Part shown: positions 1-9,471 of the stretch, piece after piece
Layout: every line of letters starts with the position of its first letter
Position numbering within the stretch: position 1 is the stretch's first letter
DNA from: Chthonobacter rhizosphaerae
GTDB taxonomy: Bacteria; Pseudomonadota; Alphaproteobacteria; Rhizobiales; Pleomorphomonadaceae
Assembly: GCF_013839525.1 (NCBI RefSeq)
Contig: NZ_JACDIS010000009.1
Coordinates: forward strand, 108,957-172,956
DNA: 64,000 nucleotides
Reading direction: 5' to 3'
Position numbers and translations under genes: made by a program
Notes under the pieces: model-generated
Database searches by the model: none
Told to the model about the DNA's origin: nothing
Seen by the model: only the letters and a program-made list of their open reading frames with translations

Positions 1-666
1 GTCCAGACCGTAGCGGCCGGCGCGGAGGAACTCAGCGTCTCCATTCGCGAGATCACCAACCAGGTTGCCCGTTCGGCCACCATCGCCACCGCAGCCGCCG
101 AAGACGCCGGTCGCACCAGCGACAACATCCGCTCGCTGTCCTCGGCCGCCCAGCAGATCGGCGAGGTGGTCGAGCTGATCAGCAACATTGCCGCCCAGAC
201 CAACCTGCTCGCCCTCAACGCCACCATCGAGGCGGCGCGCGCGGGCGAGGCGGGCAAGGGGTTCGCGGTGGTCGCCTCCGAAGTGAAGCAGCTGGCGACC
301 CAGACCGGCAAGGCCACCGAAGAGATCGGCCGCAAGGTGTCCGAAATCCAGAGCGCCACCCAGACCACGGTGGAGAGCATCAACCGGATCGTCGACACCG
401 TGCGGACCATCCGTGAAGTCACGGGCGCCATCGCCAGCGCCGTGGAGGAACAGGGCGCGGCCACCGGCGAGATCGCCAGCAACACCCAGCGGGCGGCCGC
501 CGGCACGTCGGACGTCACGCAGACCATCGCGGGGGTCGGGACCTCGGCGGAGCACACGGGCGCAGCCTCGACCCAGCTGATGAGCCTGTCCCGCGGTCTC
601 CAGGAGCAGAGCGACCTCCTGAAGCAGGAGCTCGCGCGCTTCGTGAGCCGCAACAAGGCGGCTTGA
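1..666 (+). CDS. Methyl-accepting chemotaxis protein, C-terminal part (5' end outside window)
   Basis: The reading frame is open from base 1, so this is the 3' end of a longer gene; any ATG inside it, such as that at 166, is internal. It encodes about 221 residues of the cytoplasmic signalling domain of a chemotaxis receptor. The conserved hairpin tip [18 protein letters not shown], which contacts CheA and CheW, is followed by [16 protein letters not shown] long Ala/Thr/Glu-rich coiled coil then runs to the end (FVSRNKAA). The sensory and membrane parts lie upstream and are not visible, so the ligand is unknown. No CheB/CheR-binding pentapeptide is seen at the C terminus. Confidence 0.95.
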   Translation, partial: VQTVAAGAEELSVSIREITNQVARSATIATAAAEDAGRTSDNIRSLSSAAQQIGEVVELISNIAAQTNLLALNATIEAARAGEAGKGFAVVASEVKQLATQTGKATEEIGRKVSEIQSATQTTVESINRIVDTVRTIREVTGAIASAVEEQGAATGEIASNTQRAAAGTSDVTQTIAGVGTSAEHTGAASTQLMSLSRGLQEQSDLLKQELARFVSRNKAA

Positions 667-836
667 CGCGAGGGTTCGCCGTGACCGCGGGCGAACTCGG
701 GGACCGAAGGTCGGCCCCGTCCTGTCAGGCTGTCCGTCGCACCTGCGACGGCATGCTTGACGGGGCTGGGCCGAGCGCCGATTTTGGCCGGCCCGGACCC
801 GACGGGGACGCCCGCCCGCCAAGGAAGCCAGCTTAG

Positions 837-2924
837 ATGAACGCCCCCGTCCTGCCCGCCATCCGCCATTCCGCCTGCCCGCACGACTGCCCGTCCACCT
901 GCGCCCTCGACGTGGAGGTTCTGGACGGCCGGACCATCGGGCGCATCCGCGGGTCCGTGGACAACGACTACACGGCCGGCGTCATCTGCGCGAAGGTCGC
1001 CCGCTATTCCGAACGCATCCATCACGCCGACCGGCTGACGAAGCCGCTCCTGCGCACCGGCCCGAAGGGCTCGGGCCAGTTCACGCCCATCGGGTGGGAC
1101 GAGGCGCTCGACCGGGTGGCGGAGGCCTTCATCGAGGCGGAGCGGCGGCACGGGGCGGAGGCCGTGTGGCCCTACTTCTACGCCGGCACCATGGGCCTCG
1201 TGCAGCGGGACGGCATCAACCGCCTGCGGCACGTGAAGAAATACTCCAGGATGTTCGACACCATCTGCACCAACCCGGCCTGGACCGGGTGGATCGCCGG
1301 CACGGGCCGGCTCGCCGGGCCGGACCCGCGCGAGATGGCGCTCGCCGACTGCGTGGTGATCTGGGGCACCAACGCGGTCGCCACCCAGGTCAACGTGATG
1401 ACCCACGCGGTGCGCGCCCGGAAGACGCGCGGCGCCACCCTCGTGGCGGTCGACGTCTACGAGACCGAGACCATCCGGCAGGCCGATATGGGCCTCGTCA
1501 TCCGCCCCGGCACCGACGCGGCGCTCGCCTGCGCGGTCATGCACGTGGCCTTCCGCGACGGCTATGCGGACCGGGCCTACATGGCCCGCTACGCCGACGC
1601 GCCGGAGGACTTGGAGGCGCATCTCCAGTCGCGCAGCCCCGCCTGGGCCGCCGAGATCACCGGCCTTTCGGTGGAGACCATCGAGGCGTTCGCCAGGCTG
1701 GTCGGCACCACCAGGAAGACCTTCTTCCGCCTCGGCTACGGCTTCACCCGCACGCGCAACGGCACCGTGTCCATGCACGCGGCCTCGTCGATCGCCACGG
1801 TGCTGGGCTCCTGGCAGTACGAGGGCGGCGGCGCCTTCCACAACAACGGGGCGATCTACCGACTCAACAAGATGATGATCGAGGGCCTCGACGCCCTCGA
1901 CCACGGCACCCGCCAGCTCGACCAGTCGCGCATCGGCGCCATCCTCCTCGGCGAGGACGACGCGCTCGCCGGCGGGCCGCCGGTGACCGCCATGCTGATC
2001 CAGAACACCAACCCGGTGTCGGTCTGTCCGGAGCAGGACAAGGTGCTGAAGGGCTTCGCCCGCGAAGACCTCTTCGTCTGCGTCCACGAGCAGTTCATGA
2101 CCGACACCGCCCGCATGGCCGACCTGGTGCTGCCGGCGACCATGTTCCTGGAGCACGACGACATCTACAAGGGCGGCGGGCACCAGTACATCCTCTACGG
2201 GCCGAAGCTGATCGACGCGCCGGGCGAGGCGCGCGAGAACCACTTCGTCCATGTGGAGCTCGCCAAACGGCTCGGCGCGGAGCACCGGGGCTTCGCCATG
2301 ACCCCGCGCGAGCACGTGGACTGGATGCTCCAGAAGTCCGGCTGGGGCACGCTGGAGGCCCTGGAGGCGAACCGCTGGATCAACGCCCAGCCGGACTTCG
2401 AGACCGCCCACTTCCTGAACGGCTTTGGCTACCCGGACGGCAAGTTCCGCTTCCGGCCCGACTGGACGCGCGTGAAGGCGTCGAACATGGGGCCGATGGG
2501 CCCGTGGGAGGCCATGCCCGCGCTGCCGGACTTCTGGCCCGTGATAGAGGCGGCCGACGAGACCCATCCGTTCCGGCTGGTGACGGCGCCGGCCCGGTCC
2601 TTCCTCAACTCCACCTTCGTGGAGACGTCCGGCTCGGTGAAGCGCGAGGGGCGGCCGACGGTGAAGATCCGCCCGGACGACGCCGCCCGCGTCGGCATCG
2701 CGGACGGCGACCCGGTCGTGCTCGGCAACGAGCGCGGCACGGTGGGCTCGACGGCGGAAATCTTCGCCGGGCTCCAGCCGGGCGTGCTGGTGGCCGAGGG
2801 GATCTGGCCGAACACCGCGCACCCGGACGGGCGCGGCATCAACACGCTCGTCGGCGCCGACCAGGTGGCGCCCTACGGCGGCGCGGCCTTCCACGACATC
2901 AAGGTCTGGATCCGGAAGGCCTGA
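837..2924 (+). CDS. Molybdopterin-dependent oxidoreductase (bis-MGD family)
   Basis: A 695-residue protein of the DMSO reductase superfamily. The N terminus has a 4Fe-4S ligand set C14-x3-C18-x3-C22-x28-C51 (in ACPHDCPSTCAL and VICAK). Next come the molybdopterin oxidoreductase domain (for example VIWGTNAVATQ, the TNPVSV region and LPATMFLEHDD) and a C-terminal dinucleotide-binding domain with VKIRPDDAARVGIADGD and the closing GGAAFHDIKVWI. No Tat signal is present, so it is probably cytoplasmic. The partner subunit and substrate cannot be told; no FAD or ferredoxin partner gene is adjacent. Cofactor-related genes (MoeA-like) lie about 12 kb downstream. Confidence 0.9.
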   Translation: MNAPVLPAIRHSACPHDCPSTCALDVEVLDGRTIGRIRGSVDNDYTAGVICAKVARYSERIHHADRLTKPLLRTGPKGSGQFTPIGWDEALDRVAEAFIEAERRHGAEAVWPYFYAGTMGLVQRDGINRLRHVKKYSRMFDTICTNPAWTGWIAGTGRLAGPDPREMALADCVVIWGTNAVATQVNVMTHAVRARKTRGATLVAVDVYETETIRQADMGLVIRPGTDAALACAVMHVAFRDGYADRAYMARYADAPEDLEAHLQSRSPAWAAEITGLSVETIEAFARLVGTTRKTFFRLGYGFTRTRNGTVSMHAASSIATVLGSWQYEGGGAFHNNGAIYRLNKMMIEGLDALDHGTRQLDQSRIGAILLGEDDALAGGPPVTAMLIQNTNPVSVCPEQDKVLKGFAREDLFVCVHEQFMTDTARMADLVLPATMFLEHDDIYKGGGHQYILYGPKLIDAPGEARENHFVHVELAKRLGAEHRGFAMTPREHVDWMLQKSGWGTLEALEANRWINAQPDFETAHFLNGFGYPDGKFRFRPDWTRVKASNMGPMGPWEAMPALPDFWPVIEAADETHPFRLVTAPARSFLNSTFVETSGSVKREGRPTVKIRPDDAARVGIADGDPVVLGNERGTVGSTAEIFAGLQPGVLVAEGIWPNTAHPDGRGINTLVGADQVAPYGGAAFHDIKVWIRKA

Positions 2925-2939
2925 CCGCCGGCGAGATCG

Positions 2940-3188
2940 TCAGGCCGTCTTCGACGTGGTGATCGAGCCCTCCGGCTCCACCGTGAAGCGGAACTCGTTG
3001 CTGCCGGTGTTGCGTCCCCACCAGTAGCCTTTCGCCTCGTCGTAGCCGAAGAACTGGTAGGCCCGGCTGGCGTCCTCGGCGTTCGCCCGCGCCTGCTGCT
3101 CGGACGACGATTCGAAGCCGTCGAAAACGGCCTCGTCCACCAGGGTGTGGTTCACGAATTCGCGGCGGACCACGCAGTAGAGCGTCAT
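2940..3188 (-). CDS. Small hypothetical protein (82 aa)
   Basis: An 82-residue acidic protein starting MTLYCVVRREFVNHTLVDEA. I chose the ATG at 3188 because AAGGAG lies 6 bases upstream; the frame is open 7 codons further, but no ribosome site supports the earlier ATG. It contains many aromatic residues (AYQFFGYDEAKGYWWGR) and no membrane segment, signal peptide or cysteine pair. It is convergent with the molybdopterin oxidoreductase, whose stop is 15 bases away. I do not recognise the family. Normal codon use and a good ribosome site argue that it is real. Confidence 0.7.
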   Translation of the reverse strand: MTLYCVVRREFVNHTLVDEAVFDGFESSSEQQARANAEDASRAYQFFGYDEAKGYWWGRNTGSNEFRFTVEPEGSITTSKTA

Positions 3189-3295
3189 GGTGATCTCCTT
3201 GTGAGGCACGGGCGGGCCATCGCTTCCACGGCGCGGCCCTCGCGGACTGGAACGGTCCTCCGCCGGATCGGTTGCGCCGGCGGACGTTCCGGGGC

Positions 3296-4198
3296 CTACG
3301 CGTCCACCGTGTCGCGCACCGCCTTCGACGGCCGCTTCGCGTCGCCCGGCCCGGCGGCCGCGCGGCGGATCAGCCGCCGCAGCGCGTCCAGCACCGCGCC
3401 GGGGTCGGCGTGGTGGGGCGTGTGGCCGACGCCCGGCATCACGGTCACCTCCGCGCCGGTGAGCAGCGAGGTGAGCCAGTCCACGTGGTGCAGCGGATCG
3501 GCGATGGTGTCCTTCTCGCCGACGATCACAGACACCGGCGCCGCCACGGCGGCGATCTCCGCCCAGGCGTCCGTGCTCAGGTTGTTGAAGGCGATCAGTT
3601 CGGCCGCCATGGTCTGGATCGCCACCGGCTGGGCCGCGTGGGCGAACGGGAAGTCCAGCAGGTAGTCCGGCACCCGGTCCGGGTGGAGGGCGACCGCGAG
3701 GCGGCTCGGCCCGATCAGCGGAACCAGGCGCGGCAGCACCGCGTGGCGCAGCACCCCGCCGATGACGGGCGTCATCAGGGCGCGCATCAGCGGCATCGCC
3801 GGATGGTCCGTCGGCCGGCAGAAGGGCGCGATCAGGCAGAGCGCGCGCAGCCTTTCCGGGTGGCGGAGGCCGAACTGGAGCGCCGTCGCGGACCCGAGCG
3901 AATGGGCGAGCACCACCGCGTCATCGAGCCCCAGATGGTCCATCACGTCCGCCAGCCAGTCCGCCTGCGCCGCAGGCCCGGCGCCGCCCTCCGGCAGCGG
4001 GTCGCTGAAGCCGTAGCCCGGCCGGTCCACGGCGATCAGCCGGAGCCCGCGGGCGCCCGGCTCCAGGGCGGCCATCATCTCCTCGGCGAGGCTGCAGCAG
4101 CCATGGAGCACCACCACCGGCGTGCCGTGCCCCGCGTCGATCGCGTGGACGGTCCGACCGTCGACATCGAGGAGAGTGCCGGTGCGCGGGGATGCCAT
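3296..4198 (-). CDS. Alpha/beta-fold hydrolase
   Basis: A 300-residue single-domain alpha/beta hydrolase. It has the oxyanion-loop motif VVVLHGCC near residue 30, the DRPGYGFSDPL segment, the nucleophile elbow AHSLGSA (GxSxG-like with Ser between His and Leu), and a late GVGHTPHHAD carrying the catalytic His. The acid is probably the Asp of VGEKDTIADP. No signal peptide is seen. It stands alone between two unrelated genes, so the ester or other substrate is not predictable; family members include esterases, C-C hydrolases and haloperoxidase-like enzymes. Confidence 0.88.
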   Translation of the reverse strand: MASPRTGTLLDVDGRTVHAIDAGHGTPVVVLHGCCSLAEEMMAALEPGARGLRLIAVDRPGYGFSDPLPEGGAGPAAQADWLADVMDHLGLDDAVVLAHSLGSATALQFGLRHPERLRALCLIAPFCRPTDHPAMPLMRALMTPVIGGVLRHAVLPRLVPLIGPSRLAVALHPDRVPDYLLDFPFAHAAQPVAIQTMAAELIAFNNLSTDAWAEIAAVAAPVSVIVGEKDTIADPLHHVDWLTSLLTGAEVTVMPGVGHTPHHADPGAVLDALRRLIRRAAAGPGDAKRPSKAVRDTVDA

Positions 4199-4335
4199 GA
4201 TGCGTATCGTCCGAAAAGCCCTGATCGCGCCTGCGGTTGCGGGCGCTTCCTCATGGCAAACGGACTTCGCCGGCTTTGGTTTCCACGCGGCCGATCACAC
4301 CTTGGTGCGTCGCACCATGCTGCCGGACGCGGCTG

Positions 4336-5787
4336 TCAGGCCCCGTGGCACTTCTTGAACTTCCTGCCGCTGCCGCACGGGCACGGGTCGTTGCGGCCGA
4401 CGCCCGCATAGCTCGCCTCGACCACGGGCAACGCCCTCGCGTCCATGGGCTGTCCGCCCCGCCTGGCGCGCGCGAGAGCCGCCAGAGCGGTCGGCAGCGT
4501 CGCGAAGAACTCGGCCCGGGCGTCCGCGGCCATCCGGCGCGTCATCTTCCGGCCCGGCGGCGCGGCGAGCACCACCAGCGTCTCCAGGATCGGAACCGCG
4601 CCCGCGCGCTGGATGAAGGCCGTCCAGCGGGTGTCGTCGAGGTTCACGGCGAACAGGAAGCCCGCGGCCCAGCCGGCGCCCGACCCGTCGCCCAGAGGCG
4701 CCACCGGTATCTCGTACGGCTGGTCCTCCTCGATCATGGTGCGGCGGGCGTTCAGGTGACGGCGCGCGATCTCGCGCGCCCTGGCCTCGATGGCTTCGTC
4801 CGGAAACGGCGGCACCGTTTCGGCGTCCGGCCCGGCCAGAAGGATCGGGAACCACTCGTCCTCCGGCACCGTGAGCGGACCCACGGCGACGCCGGTGAGG
4901 AAGCCGTCCATCTCCTCGAAGGTGAGGGCGTCCTCGCCGCCGACCAGGTAGAGCGTCTCGATCAGCCAAGCGATCTCGTCGCTGTGGGCCGGAAGCTGGG
5001 CGCGCACCTCGGCGACGCCGAACATGCCGGGCACATAGGCCTGCGGATCGAGGGGCGTCAGGCCGGCCGCCGGATCGGTCACCGGAACGACCTGGATCTC
5101 TTCGAAGTTGGTCGGATCGGACGGGTCCGCCACGGCCCTCGCGTACATGGCCTCCAGATCCGCGACCCCGAGGTCGTCTCCCTGCGCCGCAAGCTGCTTG
5201 TGGGCCTGACGGAGTTTCGCCATGGCGCGGGGCAGGCCGAGCCCCGCGATCACGTCCTCCATGACGATCCGGACGAGTTCGTCGTGGCGATCGAGCCTTA
5301 AATCGAACGCCGACAGCATCATGGTGTCGACGGCGGCCCGTTCGATCCGCCCGTCGAAGGCCAGGCGGGCGATGGTGTAGAGCAGCACCGGCCAGGTCGT
5401 CGGCGGCAGCCCGCGCGACAGGAACCGCGCCTTCAGGGCCTCCGCGTCGCCGTCATGGAGGGTCGCGAGGATCGACGCGAGCTCGGACACCATGGCGTCG
5501 CCGAAGAACCGCTCGAACGCGAGCGGGTTCGTGTCCAGCGCCTGGAGAAGCGGCCCGAAGAGGCCGGCGCGTCCCGCCGCGGCCATTGCCGGCAGCGCGT
5601 AGAGCATCATCTGCTCGTCCTCGGGCAGCGCGATGCCGCCGCGGCCCAGGGTGTCCAGCACGGCGCGGACCTGCGGCTCCAGGTCGTCCGCCCGCTCCAC
5701 CGCTTCGCGCAGATCCTCGTCGCTCGGCCGCGGCTTCGCCCAGCGCAGGCGGTGCGGAAGATCATGGTTCTCGGCCCGGTCGCTCAT
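4336..5787 (-). CDS. DUF1186 / UPF0149 (YecA-like) / SEC-C motif fusion protein
   Basis: A 483-residue protein with three recognisable parts. Residues about 10-180 look like DUF1186 (repeated helical segments such as LLQALDTNPLAFERFFGDAM and LASILATLHDGDAEALKA). Residues about 225-420 match UPF0149/YecA (LTFEEMDGFLTGVAVGP, then PEDEWFPILLAG). The last residues are a SEC-C zinc-binding motif, GRNDPCPCGSGRKFKKCHG. SEC-C motifs bind zinc and occur in SecA and many accessory proteins. DUF1186 and UPF0149 are usually found as separate proteins, so the fusion is notable. No membrane segment. Function is unknown. Confidence 0.85.
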   Translation of the reverse strand: MSDRAENHDLPHRLRWAKPRPSDEDLREAVERADDLEPQVRAVLDTLGRGGIALPEDEQMMLYALPAMAAAGRAGLFGPLLQALDTNPLAFERFFGDAMVSELASILATLHDGDAEALKARFLSRGLPPTTWPVLLYTIARLAFDGRIERAAVDTMMLSAFDLRLDRHDELVRIVMEDVIAGLGLPRAMAKLRQAHKQLAAQGDDLGVADLEAMYARAVADPSDPTNFEEIQVVPVTDPAAGLTPLDPQAYVPGMFGVAEVRAQLPAHSDEIAWLIETLYLVGGEDALTFEEMDGFLTGVAVGPLTVPEDEWFPILLAGPDAETVPPFPDEAIEARAREIARRHLNARRTMIEEDQPYEIPVAPLGDGSGAGWAAGFLFAVNLDDTRWTAFIQRAGAVPILETLVVLAAPPGRKMTRRMAADARAEFFATLPTALAALARARRGGQPMDARALPVVEASYAGVGRNDPCPCGSGRKFKKCHGA

Positions 5788-5874
5788 CTAAAGGTCCCCG
5801 GCGTCAGGCGGCGCGGCGGCCTGCGGCCTTTCCGTTTGTGGCGATCCATCCCAAATGGGTAAGGACCGGTCGCA

Positions 5875-5886
5875 GTCTCGCGAGAC
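5875..5886. promoter_or_regulatory. 12-bp perfect palindrome upstream of the MacAB-type operon
   Basis: GTCTCGCGAGAC is a perfect 12-base palindrome in the 263-bp gap between the DUF1186 protein and the export operon, about 165 bases before the adaptor start. It could be an operator for either divergent unit. No regulator gene is adjacent, so this is only a candidate. Confidence 0.25.
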
Positions 5887-6050
5887 CGGCGAACGGCCGT
5901 TTCCATAGCAGCATCAAGGCGCCGGCGCGACCGCTTGATCCAGCGCGGCGTTTCCTTCGCGACAGGTCGTTACATCTCCAGGCGAGCGCTGCCGCCGGCG
6001 CTTTGGCACACTCTTCGGTGCGCATCCGCGCACGCCAGATCGGATCCTCG

Positions 6051-7334
6051 ATGACGACGCTCGATCACCCCGCCGCCACCCGCCCAGCCGTCAAGGAGGT
6101 GCTGGACCGGGCCGCCCGCGCCCGCCGGCCGCGCCGGATCGCCGCCCGCGTCGCCTGGACGCTGCTGGCGCTCGCGCTCGCCGGCGGCGCGGCGTCCTGG
6201 TGGATGGGGCGCGGCGAGACCGTGGTCGCCTTCGTGACGAAGCCGGTGAGCGAGGGCGGGCTGACCGTCACCGTCACGGCGACCGGCTCGCTCTACCCCA
6301 CGAACCAGGTGGAGGTGGGCAGCGAGCAGTCCGGCACCGTGCGCCGGGTGGCGGTGGACTTCAATTCCAGGGTCGCCAAGGGCGACGTCCTCGCCGAACT
6401 CGACACGGACAAGCTCGCCGCCGCGGTGGAGAGCGCCCGCGCCAAGCTCGCCGCCGCCGAGGCCAACGTCGCCGAGGCGGACGCCACCATCGTCGAGAAG
6501 AAGGGCGACTTCGACCGCAAGTCCGTGCTCCTGGAGCGGCGGGTCATCTCCAGCCAGGAGCTGGAGACCGCCCGGGCCGCCTACGACCGGGCGCTCGCCG
6601 CGCGCAAGAGCGCGGCCGCCCAGGTGGAGGTGGCGGCGGCCGACCTCCGGCTCGCCGAGACCAATCTCGCCAAGACGCGCATCCTCTCGCCCATCGACGG
6701 CATCGTGCTCACCCGCTCGGTCGACCCCGGCCAGACCGTGGCGGCGTCCCTCCAGGCGCCCGTGCTCTTCACCCTCGCCGAGGACCTTTCCAAGATGGAC
6801 CTCCGCGTCGACGTGGACGAGGCGGACGTCGGCCGCGTGGCCGTCGGCCAGAAGGCCACCTTCACGGTGGACGCCTATCCGGACCGCGCCTTCCCGGCCT
6901 CCATCCGCGACGTGCGCTTCGCCTCGGAGACGACCCAGAACGTCGTCACCTACAAGGCGCTGCTGACCGTGGACAACGCGGACCTGTCGCTCCGCCCGGG
7001 CATGACGGCGACCGCCGACATCGTGGTGGACGAGGTCGAGACCGCGCTCCTGGTGGACAACGCGGCGCTCCGGTTCACGCCGCCGTCCGAGGAGACGGAC
7101 GCGCGCGGCAGCGCCGGCCTGTTCAGCTTCTTCATGCGCCGTCCGCCGCAAACGTCCGAGCCCAAGCCGGAATCCGCGACCGGAGAACAGCGCACGCTCT
7201 ATGTGGAGCGCAACGGCGTCGCCGTGCCGGTGCCCGTCACCGTCGGGCCGACCGACGGCCGGCTGACGGTGATCCGGTCCGGCGAGATCCGGGCCGGCGA
7301 TCCCGTCATCGTCGACTACACCGAAGCCAGGTGA
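6051..7334 (+). CDS. Efflux periplasmic adaptor subunit (HlyD/MacA family)
   Basis: A 427-residue membrane fusion protein starting MTTLDHPAATRPAVKEVLD. One N-terminal transmembrane segment (about residues 40-56, WTLLALALAGGAASWW) anchors it in the inner membrane. Next come a lipoyl half (VEVGSEQSGTVRRVAVDF), a long alpha-helical hairpin rich in Ala/Glu (about residues 120-205), the second lipoyl half (ILSPIDGIVLTRSVDPGQTV) and beta-barrel domains. I took the ATG at 6051; the frame is open for 465 bases upstream, but that stretch has no adaptor-like sequence. It is followed 10 bases later by the ATPase and permease, giving a MacA-MacB type tripartite exporter that would use a TolC-type channel encoded elsewhere. 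The substrate is unknown. Confidence 0.9.
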   Translation: MTTLDHPAATRPAVKEVLDRAARARRPRRIAARVAWTLLALALAGGAASWWMGRGETVVAFVTKPVSEGGLTVTVTATGSLYPTNQVEVGSEQSGTVRRVAVDFNSRVAKGDVLAELDTDKLAAAVESARAKLAAAEANVAEADATIVEKKGDFDRKSVLLERRVISSQELETARAAYDRALAARKSAAAQVEVAAADLRLAETNLAKTRILSPIDGIVLTRSVDPGQTVAASLQAPVLFTLAEDLSKMDLRVDVDEADVGRVAVGQKATFTVDAYPDRAFPASIRDVRFASETTQNVVTYKALLTVDNADLSLRPGMTATADIVVDEVETALLVDNAALRFTPPSEETDARGSAGLFSFFMRRPPQTSEPKPESATGEQRTLYVERNGVAVPVPVTVGPTDGRLTVIRSGEIRAGDPVIVDYTEAR

Positions 7335-7344
7335 GGCCCGCCCT

Positions 7345-8067
7345 ATGGACGCCGGACCGCTCCCGCCGCCGCTGATCGCGCTCCACGGCGTCTCCCGCGT
7401 CTACGGCCGGGGCGAGGCCGAGGTCGTGGCGCTCGCCCGGGTGGACCTGGAGATCCGACAGGGGGAGTTCGTGGCCATCATGGGGCCGTCGGGGTCGGGC
7501 AAGTCCACGGCGATGAACATCCTCGGCTGCCTCGACACGCCGACCGGGGGCGACTACCTGTTCGACGGCGTTTCGGCGGGCGACCTCGACCGCGACGGCC
7601 GCACGCTGCTCCGACGCTCCTTCATCGGCTTCGTGTTCCAGGGTTTCAACCTCCTGCCGCGCACGACCGCGCTCGAGAACGTGGAGCTTCCGCTCGTCTA
7701 CCGGGGCATGCCGGCGGACCGGCGGGCGGTCCTGGCCGCCGACGCGTTGGCGCGGGTGGGCCTATCGGGACGCGAGGACCATACACCGTCCGAGCTTTCC
7801 GGCGGCCAGCAGCAGCGCGTCGCCATCGCGCGGGCGATCGTCACGGACCCGCTCCTCCTCCTCGCCGACGAACCCACCGGCAACCTGGACACCCGGACCA
7901 GCGAGGAGATCATGCACCTCCTCACCGCGCTCAACCGGGAGCGCGGCATCACCGTCGTGATGGTCACGCACGAGCCCGACATCGCCGCCCATGCCCGGCG
8001 GGTGATCCGCTTCAAGGACGGTCGGATCGAGGACGACCGGCTCCAGGCGGCGGCGCTGCCATGCTGA
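7345..8067 (+). CDS. ABC transporter ATP-binding protein (MacB/LolD type)
   Basis: A 240-residue ATPase with Walker [11 protein letters not shown]-loop [20 protein letters not shown], signature [15 protein letters not shown], Walker [13 protein letters not shown] and switch His in [12 protein letters not shown]. The [20 protein letters not shown] stretch is typical of the MacB/LolD branch. It lies 10 bases after the adaptor gene and overlaps the permease gene by 7 bases, so the three are co-translated. In canonical MacB the ATPase and permease are one chain; here they are separate. Confidence 0.92.
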   Translation: MDAGPLPPPLIALHGVSRVYGRGEAEVVALARVDLEIRQGEFVAIMGPSGSGKSTAMNILGCLDTPTGGDYLFDGVSAGDLDRDGRTLLRRSFIGFVFQGFNLLPRTTALENVELPLVYRGMPADRRAVLAADALARVGLSGREDHTPSELSGGQQQRVAIARAIVTDPLLLLADEPTGNLDTRTSEEIMHLLTALNRERGITVVMVTHEPDIAAHARRVIRFKDGRIEDDRLQAAALPC

Positions 8068-9266
8068 GCGAATCCGTCCTCCTGGCCCTCCGGGCGATCC
8101 GCCGCAACATCCTGCGCTCCTTCCTCACCGTGCTCGGCGTGGTGATCGGCGTGGCGGCGGTCATCGCCATGGTGACGATCGGCAACGGCGCCACCGTGCG
8201 CATCCAGTCGGAGCTCGGCAGCCTCGGCAATAACCTCCTGTTCATCCAGCCGGGGCAGGGCGGCCCGGGCGCGCCGAGCGGGGAGGCGCGGCTGTTCACG
8301 GTCGCCGACGCGGAGGCGATCCGCCAGCAGGTTGGCGGCGTGGCGGCGGTCGCGCCGGTGAGCCGGGCATCCGCCACAGTGGTCTACGGCTCGGAGAGCC
8401 GCGCCACGACGGTGGTCGGCAGCACGTCCGACTACCTCGTCACCCAAGGCTGGGACATCGCCCTCGGGCGCGGATTCCTCGACGGCGAGGTCCGGGGCGG
8501 CCGGTCGGTCTGCGTCATCGGCGAGACCGTGCGCCGCGAGCTGTTCGGCGCCGCCGACCCGGTCGGAGCGTCCATCCGGGTGAGAACCGTGTCCTGCCCG
8601 ATCGTCGGCGTGCTCGCCGCCAAGGGCCAGTCGGCCGGCGGGGCCGACCAGGACGACACGGTGATCATGCCGCTCCGCGCAGTGCAGCGGCGGCTCTCGG
8701 GCACCACCACCGTCGCCACCATCCTGATCTCGGCTGAGGACGGCGTGGACACGGCCCGCGTCCAGGCCGCGACGACCGAGCTCCTGCGCGAGCGGCGCGG
8801 CGTGCAGCCGGGCGAGAAGGACGACTTCGCCGTCCGCGACATGCGCCAGATCGTCCAGACCATGACGGCCACCACCGGCGTCCTCACCGGCCTCCTCGGG
8901 GCGGTGGCGGCCGTCAGCCTCGTGGTCGGCGGCATCGGCATCATGAACATCATGCTCGTCTCGGTGACCGAGCGCACCCGCGAGATCGGCATCCGCCTCG
9001 CCATCGGGGCGCTGGAGCACCAGGTGCTGACCCAGTTCCTGGTCGAGGCGGTGATGCTGTCGCTGTTCGGCGGCCTGGTCGGCATCCTGCTCGGCCTCGG
9101 CCTCGCCTTCGCCGCCTCGCAACTCCTGGCGGTGCCCTTCGTGGTCGACCCCGGCGTCGTCGCCGGCGCCTTCGTGTTCTCCGCCTTCGTCGGCATCGCC
9201 TTCGGCTACTTCCCCGCCCGCAGCGCCGCCCGCCTCGACCCCATCGAGGCCCTCCGCCGCGAATGA
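8061..9266 (+). CDS. ABC transporter permease (MacB type, FtsX-like)
   Basis: A 401-residue permease with the four-helix MacB topology. The first transmembrane segment is near residues 20-42 ([20 protein letters not shown]), then a large MacB-type periplasmic domain (about 45-270), then three C-terminal helices with the FtsX motif ([21 protein letters not shown], partly conserved as RLAIGA). It pairs with the preceding ATPase, overlapping it by 7 bases. It is predicted to drive mechanotransmission-type export of a small molecule or peptide through the adaptor at 6051-7334. Confidence 0.9.
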   Translation: MLSESVLLALRAIRRNILRSFLTVLGVVIGVAAVIAMVTIGNGATVRIQSELGSLGNNLLFIQPGQGGPGAPSGEARLFTVADAEAIRQQVGGVAAVAPVSRASATVVYGSESRATTVVGSTSDYLVTQGWDIALGRGFLDGEVRGGRSVCVIGETVRRELFGAADPVGASIRVRTVSCPIVGVLAAKGQSAGGADQDDTVIMPLRAVQRRLSGTTTVATILISAEDGVDTARVQAATTELLRERRGVQPGEKDDFAVRDMRQIVQTMTATTGVLTGLLGAVAAVSLVVGGIGIMNIMLVSVTERTREIGIRLAIGALEHQVLTQFLVEAVMLSLFGGLVGILLGLGLAFAASQLLAVPFVVDPGVVAGAFVFSAFVGIAFGYFPARSAARLDPIEALRRE

Positions 9267-9471
9267 CGACGAGCAGGTGCGACACCGGTCGGCAGTTGAA
9301 GCCGGCGGGCCGATCGCCGATGATCGCCACCCCATGGCTCGCATGCCCCGGACCCGAGTCGGGTCGTCTCGTCCGGCCGCTGTCCTGCCCTCCGCCGAGG
9401 CGGCGCTCGCGCGCGCCCTTCTGCGGCTCGCCCGGCCGGCGGAGCCGCTCCTCCTGATCTGAAGGCGCTCG

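Noticed and set aside
1094..2962. A 622-codon open frame overlapping the molybdopterin oxidoreductase
   Set aside because: It has the Arg/Gly-rich composition of a shifted frame in high-GC DNA, while the other frame encodes a clean oxidoreductase.
9277..9462. Short plus-strand frames between the MacB-type permease and dipeptidase
   Set aside because: No ribosome site, no domain and unusual Pro/Arg composition; treated as noncoding.
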